Below are positions 58,636-64,000 of a DNA stretch of 64,000 bases, piece by piece. Source of the stretch: an uncultured Bacteroidales bacterium (lineage in GTDB: Bacteria; Bacteroidota; Bacteroidia; Bacteroidales; P3); assembly GCA_900319865.1 (NCBI GenBank), contig ONQD01000004.1:1-64000 (forward strand). Reading direction: 5' to 3'. The notes under the pieces were generated by a model. The model was given only the letters and a program-made list of their open reading frames with translations, did not search any database and had not been told where the DNA came from. Made by a program: the position numbers and the translations under genes. Position 1 is the stretch's first letter, and every line of letters begins with the position of its first letter.

Positions 58636-59832
58636 TCAGGGTGTTTTGAGCATCCAATCGACAGCGTTTACCTTGCGGATGCCATTGATGTCGGTCACGA
58701 GGTCGCGGTCGAGGGTGATGAGGTAGCGGCTATAATGGTCGCCAAGGCTTCCGAAGGGGCGAATCTCGCGGACAAGGGTTTCGGGTGAGTTGTTCACGGT
58801 GTAGGACACCTGGTAATACTCTATCGTGTCCTGCCGTCGGGCGATGAAGTCTATGTCGGTGTCGTTCAACTTGCCGATATCCACCTTGTAGCCTCGGCGC
58901 AGCAATTCAAGATAGACGATATTCTCCAATGCGTGGGTTGCCTCAATCTGGCGGTAGCCGAGGACATTGTTGCGCAACCCCATGTCGGTGACATAGTATT
59001 TGTTCAGTGTCTTGAGATAGGCTTTGCCTTTGATGTCGTAGCGCACCGCCTTGTTGAGGATAAAGGCATTACAGAACATCTCCAAGTAACGTTCCACCGT
59101 CTCGTTGCTCACCTGACGGCCTTCTGCGCGAAGGCTTTTTGCAATGGATGCCGGTGACACCACACTGCCTATGGCCGACAGCACCATCTTCAGCACATTC
59201 TCCAGCAAGGTGATGTCGCGGATGTCGTTTCGTTTGATGATGTCCTTTAGCACCACGGTGTTATAAATGCCGTCAAGGTAGCTGTTGATTACATTTTCAT
59301 CTTTGATGCCTGCCAGGAATGGGAATCCCCCATACTTCATGTACTGTAAGAATAATTGGTCGGGGTTTTCGTTAGGCCATGCGGATTGGTATTCGGCAAA
59401 CGACAAGGGCAGCATCGCCACCTCCACATAGCGTCCGGAGAGCAGCGTGGCAAGTTCGGACGAAAGCATGTAAGCGTTGGAACCCGTGATGTAGATGTCC
59501 ACGTTGTGGTCGATGGAAAGGCTCTCCACCGCACGTTCAAATTCGGCTACATTCTGCACCTCATCCAGTAGGACATAGTACTTCTCATCCGTCCGAATCT
59601 TCGATACCACCTCGTCATATAGCGTCTTGTAGTCCTTGACGTTGTCGTAACGAGCCGATTCGAGGTTGATGCTGATAATCTGTTTTGACTCCACGCCGTT
59701 CTTTTTGAGCCAGTCGGCATATAGCATCAGCAGTGTGGACTTGCCACATCGGCGGATACCCGTGATAACCTTTACCACAGGCTTGTCCTTGAATGCGATT
59801 AGATGCTTCAGGTATTCATCTCTTGCTATCAT
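58636..59832 (-). CDS. AAA ATPase with DUF4143 domain
   Basis: A 398-aa protein. Walker A ITGIRRCGKSTLL and Walker B YYVLLDEVQNV define the AAA_14 domain (about 1-160), with ITGSNAYMLSSELATLLSGRYVEV as sensor region. The C-terminal DUF4143 half includes RYDIKGKAYLKTLNKYYVTDMGLRNNVLG and ENIVYLELLRRGYKVDIG followed by DTDIDFIARR, a degenerate nuclease-like fold. These ATPases are very common in Bacteroidota, often in many copies; their role is not settled. It stands alone. Confidence 0.88.
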   Translation of the reverse strand: MIARDEYLKHLIAFKDKPVVKVITGIRRCGKSTLLMLYADWLKKNGVESKQIISINLESARYDNVKDYKTLYDEVVSKIRTDEKYYVLLDEVQNVAEFERAVESLSIDHNVDIYITGSNAYMLSSELATLLSGRYVEVAMLPLSFAEYQSAWPNENPDQLFLQYMKYGGFPFLAGIKDENVINSYLDGIYNTVVLKDIIKRNDIRDITLLENVLKMVLSAIGSVVSPASIAKSLRAEGRQVSNETVERYLEMFCNAFILNKAVRYDIKGKAYLKTLNKYYVTDMGLRNNVLGYRQIEATHALENIVYLELLRRGYKVDIGKLNDTDIDFIARRQDTIEYYQVSYTVNNSPETLVREIRPFGSLGDHYSRYLITLDRDLVTDINGIRKVNAVDWMLKTP

Positions 59833-59912
59833 ATTCTTGTCTTTTTTGCGGACATAAACGCAGAAAATGATTTTTTATTGTACTTTTACATCTATAGCCG
59901 TAAAATTATTGT

Positions 59913-60118
59913 CCGAAGATGTCGCTTTGTTTCAGCAGGCGCTGTGGCGGTTTCTATTTTCGGCCGTACTGCTTCATGAGGCGGAAGGTGAGTTCGCGGC
60001 CGTCGGTGGTGGTGATGGTGAGGAGGTAGGCGGCCGGGGGACGTGAGGTGAGGTCGAGGGTATAGCGGTCGGGGCCCGTGGGGGTGAGCACCACCTCTTC
60101 GCGGCGACCCTGCATGTC
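59913..60118 (-). repeat. Direct repeat copy 1: 3' end of a T9SS cargo gene plus flank
   Basis: Nearly identical to 63683-63890. The identity includes the last ~50 codons (REEVVLTPTGP...RLMKQYGRK) and about 40 bp of non-coding DNA beyond the stop. Confidence 0.85.
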
Positions 60119-62410
60119 GGTGAGCCAGGCGGTGACCACGCCGTTGTGCGACAGCAATGGGCTGCCGCTCACCTTCATGTTGTAGCGTTGGTGGTAGGGA
60201 TAGTTACAGCATTCGTATTGCGAGAAGGGTACCCCCGGGCTGGTGTAGAGCACCATGTCCACGTCGCTGGTGTCGCTCGGGCGCGGGCGATGGTACGGCA
60301 GTGGCGCTACGGGCTGTGTCTTGGCGAGGTCGATGGTCACCCTGCCGCTGGTGGGGTTGGGGTATGCCTTGGCCTGTCCGTCCGCGCCGACGGTGGCGAT
60401 GCCGACATTACCCACGGTGAGGAGGCGTTGTACAGGCTCGGCGGGGAAATACTGGTAGTCGCCATCCTGCGTGGCGGTGAGCCATGCGTGGCCGTCAGCC
60501 ACAAGGTGCAGCCTGTCGCCCTCGACATAGGCGATGGTGCTGTCGCTACTGGTGTATGACACGGGCAGCCCGCTGGTGGCTGTGGCGGTGAGCGTCACGG
60601 GACTGTCAGCCAAGGTGAACACCAAGTCCTGCTGCCATTCAATCGTCTGCTCCTGCCTGTCAGAGGGATGCACGTAAGGCTGAGCAAAAGCGGGGTCAAC
60701 GTACTTGGCTATAAATGCTTGGCTATTGCCATGATTCTGAGTTGTAATGTCGCCAAACGAAATATCCTCGTACGCACTTCCTGTTAGGTACAAGATGCTG
60801 TCTTTGATAATTGGAGAATTAAATATATTTTCTGGACTACGAACATTGAAATGTATAGGGAGGTCTATCGCACAACCACTATAATCCCAAATGGCGAGCC
60901 ATCTGTCCCAATCACCACTATTGGATGTAGAATATAACATATCACCAAAGTACATACCATTCATAAACTTTGCTTGGGCAAAAACTCTGTTGTTGTAAGC
61001 CGCCAAGAGGGGGACAGCACACCTTCCGTTTTCAACAGATCGTGCCTGTCCATAGGATAGAAGGCTGAGGTTGTCTTTGTCCAAGCGAAGCCAAAATGCT
61101 GTCATATTAGCAAAATTAAGGGTATCATCGTTATAGAAAACATGTTCCATCGTCTCTGTCCAATCAACCATTCCTGGAACGAATAAGGAATTTGTGTTGT
61201 TATCAATATACGGATACATTAATAATATCCCTACCGATGAAGGATTATTGGAGCGAGATTCATATGACAACTGAACTAATCCTGTTGCTTCCAGTTGAGA
61301 ATTGTATTTAAGGATCCATGTCGGCCTTATAGTGGAATCGCCTAAATAAAGGGAATTGGAGTTTGCAATTCTGAGACCACTCAGTACAGAATGCGCTTCC
61401 ATATTAAAATACAAATTGTTTTGAGAATCCATTTCGAATGAATAGACTTCTGAGGTGGGGACATTGTAGTACAGGGTAGAGTCGAACATATATACGGCAT
61501 CCAACAAACTGTCGAAATGGGGAGAGAACTTCAGAATCTGCTGATTACACAAGGAAGTCGGATGAGGTATTTCATATTTTAGGAAATGGGTACCGTCAAC
61601 CGCTATCCTCATGGCTCCTATTGTACCGTCGTCAACTCTCCACATTCGGTAATCATTAGTACTGGCATCGTATGGACCAATAAAATAGTCCGCATGGACG
61701 CTACGGATGACATAGATGTTGCCATCAGTATCAATATTGAAACTTTCTGCTGACAAGAGATTAGTTGACATTCGATCAAGGCCTTCTCCCCGCATGAACC
61801 TTGGGGTCAGAACATTTCCTATTGAGTCTGTATATCCGACACAAACAAAATGCTGCTCGGTAACATTCCCATCAAAGTCGAACGTAATAAACCCGTTTTG
61901 TCGTCTACCCACACTGTCTCTGGGCATCAGGTAGTCGCTGTTGCCAGTTATCAACGTGTCCAAATAATACAAGTCATAGCTTTCTGAATAACTCCAGAAA
62001 TATGGGTTATCGAAATGCACCATCGCCATAATACTGCTGTCACCCACCATCCGAAGCGCATACGCGTAGCATGAAACCTTGCCATTGTATATGGCCTTGT
62101 GCCATAGAAGTTCACCTGACTGGGAGAGCTTGGCAATCACGACGGCACGCTGGATTGGCGTAGTGATTATGTCAAAAGGCAGGAGCCTTTCGTCGCCAAA
62201 AAAAGCTTGCGGTGAGAACTCACCGAGGATGTATATGTTTCCAGACGAGTCGACACACGAACCGATTATACGATTGGTCGGGTCGTCACTGTTGCGAATC
62301 TCCGGCCCCGTGTAGGTGCTTACCCACTCGAAGCCCTGAGCCCTTAATGAATTGAGAATTAAGAATTGAGAATTGAGAATTAAGATGGCTAAGAATAATA
62401 CTTTTTTCAT
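59954..62410 (-). CDS. T9SS type A surface protein
   Basis: An 818-aa exported protein. The signal peptide contains LILNSQFLILNSLRAQ, encoded by a 7-bp DNA repeat. The mature part resembles SBBP/propeller surface proteins (SSGNIYILGEFSP, LSQSGELLWHKAIYNG, DTDGNIYVIRSVHADY, QNNLYFNMEAHS). Near 620-670 lies a Big_2-like fragment (VTLTATATSGLPVSYTSSDSTIAYVEG). The end is the T9SS tail: AKAYPNPTSGRVTIDL...AVTAWLTDMQGRREEVVL...YGRK. It is followed by the same 3' DNA as the gene at the right edge. Probably cell-surface anchored. Confidence 0.82.
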   Translation of the reverse strand: MKKVLFLAILILNSQFLILNSLRAQGFEWVSTYTGPEIRNSDDPTNRIIGSCVDSSGNIYILGEFSPQAFFGDERLLPFDIITTPIQRAVVIAKLSQSGELLWHKAIYNGKVSCYAYALRMVGDSSIMAMVHFDNPYFWSYSESYDLYYLDTLITGNSDYLMPRDSVGRRQNGFITFDFDGNVTEQHFVCVGYTDSIGNVLTPRFMRGEGLDRMSTNLLSAESFNIDTDGNIYVIRSVHADYFIGPYDASTNDYRMWRVDDGTIGAMRIAVDGTHFLKYEIPHPTSLCNQQILKFSPHFDSLLDAVYMFDSTLYYNVPTSEVYSFEMDSQNNLYFNMEAHSVLSGLRIANSNSLYLGDSTIRPTWILKYNSQLEATGLVQLSYESRSNNPSSVGILLMYPYIDNNTNSLFVPGMVDWTETMEHVFYNDDTLNFANMTAFWLRLDKDNLSLLSYGQARSVENGRCAVPLLAAYNNRVFAQAKFMNGMYFGDMLYSTSNSGDWDRWLAIWDYSGCAIDLPIHFNVRSPENIFNSPIIKDSILYLTGSAYEDISFGDITTQNHGNSQAFIAKYVDPAFAQPYVHPSDRQEQTIEWQQDLVFTLADSPVTLTATATSGLPVSYTSSDSTIAYVEGDRLHLVADGHAWLTATQDGDYQYFPAEPVQRLLTVGNVGIATVGADGQAKAYPNPTSGRVTIDLAKTQPVAPLPYHRPRPSDTSDVDMVLYTSPGVPFSQYECCNYPYHQRYNMKVSGSPLLSHNGVVTAWLTDMQGRREEVVLTPTGPDRYTLDLTSRPPAAYLLTITTTDGRELTFRLMKQYGRK
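62350..62384 (-). repeat. Five 7-bp repeats forming the signal peptide core
   Basis: AATTGAG/AATTAAG repeated five times; on the minus strand it codes LNSQFLILNSL in the hydrophobic part of the signal peptide. Confidence 0.85.
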
Positions 62411-62538
62411 TGTTTGAGGGTTTTGTTGGTCGGTATGTCTCTATTTTGTATTTTTCATTGTTTTGAGCCGTCACCGCCGAGGTGGAGAAGTGGGAGTGAA
62501 TGGGAATGGTGCATACAACCCTTCTAAATAGGGGTCTA

Positions 62539-63588
62539 TCACTGCACGTTCTTCAATATCCACCGTCGGAAGAAGGGGTCTTCTATCTCGTATTTCGGTG
62601 CACGAACCACATAGCCCGCCTTCATCAGTCGCAAAAGGGAGCTATAAGACGTGCTGGAGGCCTGACTGCGGTTCTGCATGGGCATCTGCGAGAGTGCCAG
62701 CAGCTTCAAGGTGTAACGGTCGGTGCGGTTCATGTTCTGCCACAGCCGTTCATAGTCCAGGTCGTGCATCTCCACCAATGCAACCACAGCCTTCTCCACA
62801 ATACCGTCGTGGGTAACCTGCCAGCGCGTCATCTCCCACACCTGCGATGCCAGCTGCTGCGTGTAGTAGGGATGGCAGGCCGTGAACTGCAGAATCTCGT
62901 CTGCCACACCTTCGGCATCAATCCTGTCGGTGATATATTTGTGGAAATCGTCGTAGGGTATCTTGCCCATGCGAATCATCTGTCCGAAATGGTAGAACGG
63001 CGAGCCCTTCTTTTCAAAGATGGCCTCCATCATCGACTCCTGGCTTCCCAGCAGAATATAGTTCAGATTATGCTGCCGTTGCATCAAGGAGCGGAGCTGT
63101 CGGTCCAACCCTTTCTGTATCTTCACCACCTCCTGGAATTCGTCAAGCACCACGATGAAACGGTTCTCCGCCGTGGTCACCTTCTCCAGCACAGCCATAG
63201 CATCCTCCAACAGCACACTTGCGTTGGCCGTAGGCTGGAAGCTCACCTCCATAGCCCCTGTCACGGCATTCATCGAGAGGGTCGGAGCTATGCGGAAATG
63301 CGTCATCGCGTGGCGCACCTTCTCCATAGGGAATATCCTGAAGATAGCTTTCAGCAATTGCGCTGCAAAATCATCCACACTCATCACATATTGCAGGTCA
63401 ATCCTAATCTGTGGCCTGTCCACTTGCGAGAGCACTTTCTGCACCAGACTACTCTTGCCAAAACGGCGCGGACTGATGAGAACAATATGGTTCTCGCTGT
63501 CCAACTTCTGAAGCAGCACTGCTGTTTCCTCCACCCTGTCGGTGAAGAAATCTCCTTCTACAATCGTTCCAAACTTAAAAGGATTCAT
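62539..63588 (-). CDS. AAA+/STAND-like ATPase
   Basis: A 349-aa protein: MNPFKFGTIVEGDFFTDRVEE at the start, Walker A LISPRRFGKSSLVQKVL, Walker B FIVVLDEFQEVVKI, sensor-1 NYILLGSQESMM, and a winged-helix-like end (YTLKLLALSQMPMQNRSQASS...LLRLMKAGYVVRAPKYEIEDPFFRRWI). This is the common Bacteroidota ATPase group (archaeal-ATPase-like). The leader holds palindromic TTGCGAAAATCTTCGCAA. It lies between two T9SS cargo genes with near-identical 3' ends. A decayed relative of its start is at 48-217. Confidence 0.88.
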   Translation of the reverse strand: MNPFKFGTIVEGDFFTDRVEETAVLLQKLDSENHIVLISPRRFGKSSLVQKVLSQVDRPQIRIDLQYVMSVDDFAAQLLKAIFRIFPMEKVRHAMTHFRIAPTLSMNAVTGAMEVSFQPTANASVLLEDAMAVLEKVTTAENRFIVVLDEFQEVVKIQKGLDRQLRSLMQRQHNLNYILLGSQESMMEAIFEKKGSPFYHFGQMIRMGKIPYDDFHKYITDRIDAEGVADEILQFTACHPYYTQQLASQVWEMTRWQVTHDGIVEKAVVALVEMHDLDYERLWQNMNRTDRYTLKLLALSQMPMQNRSQASSTSYSSLLRLMKAGYVVRAPKYEIEDPFFRRWILKNVQ

Positions 63589-63605
63589 ATAATTAGTCTT
63601 TTATG

Positions 63606-63667
63606 ATTGCGAAAATCTTCGCAACGAAATTTTTCGCAAAGATACAACAATTATTTCACATGGCAAA
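63606..63667 (-). promoter_or_regulatory. Promoter and palindromic leader of the ATPase gene
   Basis: Minus-strand TTTG (63667-63664), 19 bp, TATCTTTG (63644-63637), followed by GCGAAAAATTTCGTTGCGAA and the palindrome TTGCGAAAATCTTCGCAA in the leader, a likely operator or RNA hairpin. Confidence 0.65.
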
Positions 63668-63682
63668 ATATTCTTCCATTAT

Positions 63683-63890
63683 CGGCTGAAGATATCGCTC
63701 TGTTTCAGTAGGCGCTGTGGTGGTTTCTATTTTCGGCCGTACTGTTTCATGAGGCGGAAGGTGAGTTCGCGGCCGTCGGCGGTGGTGACGGTGAGGAGGT
63801 AGGCGGCAGGGGGACGGTTGGTAAGGTCGAGGGTGTATTGGTCAGGACCCGTTGGGGTGAGCACCACCTCTTCGCGGCGGCCTTGCATGT
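63683..63890 (-). repeat. Direct repeat copy 2: 3' end of a T9SS cargo gene plus flank
   Basis: The second copy of the block at 59913-60118; same strand, about 3.77 kb away. Confidence 0.85.
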
Positions 63891-64000
63891 CGGTGAGGTA
63901 GGCGGAAACAATCTTGTTCGAGCCACAATACACCTCTACATGGTCAGTAAAGGGATTAGGATATGCACGGATTCCTCCGTCTTCATCTGCCGAAAGGATA
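63727..64000 (-). CDS. T9SS type A cargo protein, C-terminal part (runs off the window)
   Basis: Only the last 90 or so residues are in the window: SADEDGGIRAYPNPFTDHVEVY, then IVSAYLTDMQGRREEVVLTP and TADGRELTFRLMKQYGRK. This is a type A sorting tail (AYPNPF...), so the protein is carried to the surface by T9SS. The last ~50 residues are almost the same as those of the protein encoded at 59954-62410, while the part before them differs, so the tails have been duplicated or exchanged. Confidence 0.85.
   Translation of the reverse strand, partial: ILSADEDGGIRAYPNPFTDHVEVYCGSNKIVSAYLTDMQGRREEVVLTPTGPDQYTLDLTNRPPAAYLLTVTTADGRELTFRLMKQYGRK

Overview
The window reads as a chromosome segment of an anaerobic Bacteroidota (order Bacteroidales level). 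The evidence is Bacteroidetes-type promoters (TTTG, about 19 bp, then TAnnTTTG) in front of many genes, type IX secretion (T9SS) signatures (a PorZ-like protein, a type B sorting tail, two near-identical AYPNP-type C-termini), a BT4734/VirE_N-type primase, a DUF6266 protein, RND metal efflux and an oxygen-detoxification set (A-type flavoprotein, flavin reductase-rubredoxin, rubredoxin, ferritin). I found no rRNA, tRNA, integrase, transposase or CRISPR array.

Layout. 1-650: a decayed ATPase leader, then a rod-shaped RNA candidate (6S-like / Bacteroidales-1-like). 700-5324: an AT-rich two-gene island with a 1274-aa GHKL ATPase ending in a DUF3883 nuclease-like domain, overlapped by a GNAT-TPR gene; this is a candidate defence operon. 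5457-6296: a tandem array of ~84-bp double-hairpin units, followed by a 44-aa gene with its own promoter and terminator. 6772-13824: an RND heavy-metal efflux operon (His-rich protein, CusB-, TolC- and CusA-like proteins, Nudix). 13831-15679: SIMPL protein, lipoprotein and GNAT. 16034-18785: a YiiX-like hydrolase and an orphan urocanate hydratase. 18886-23448: a replication/antirepressor module (BRO/KilAC, OB-fold-like, VirE_N primase). 23541-26951: an AT-rich trio of unknown genes with shared or duplicated motifs. 27184-28090: a small membrane ORF and a palindrome- and G-rich intergenic region. 28149-31502: DUF6266 and an S8 protease with a barrel-like tail. 31573-37940: gmk-mreC-mreD-porZ-recO and an upstream TolA-like repeat protein. 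38522-41573: an M16 peptidase. 41886-45228: the ferritin/rubredoxin/flavoprotein cluster. 45302-50049: lpxK-cutC-transglutaminase operon. 50051-54950: a T9SS type B protein, a coiled-coil/barrel protein and hisS. 55049-55742: a RelB/PIN toxin-antitoxin pair with a frameshifted toxin. 55780-57041: AT-rich unknowns. 57099-59832: an ORF6N protein and a DUF4143 ATPase. 59954-64000: two T9SS cargo genes with duplicated 3' ends flanking another ATPase.

How the parts fit. The core genes cover cell-envelope growth (MreCD, LpxK, PorZ), translation and repair (HisS, RecO, Gmk) and survival of metals and oxygen. Between them lie accessory islands, mostly AT-rich and mostly of unknown function. The segment is also seeded with short repeat families: double-hairpin elements whose inner stems differ in sequence but stay complementary, CTGTAGCAA-type arrays, and 7- and 9-bp in-frame microsatellites. 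These repeat families and the HATPase/GNAT-TPR operon are the most unusual content. All family assignments come from reading motifs by eye and no database search was possible.
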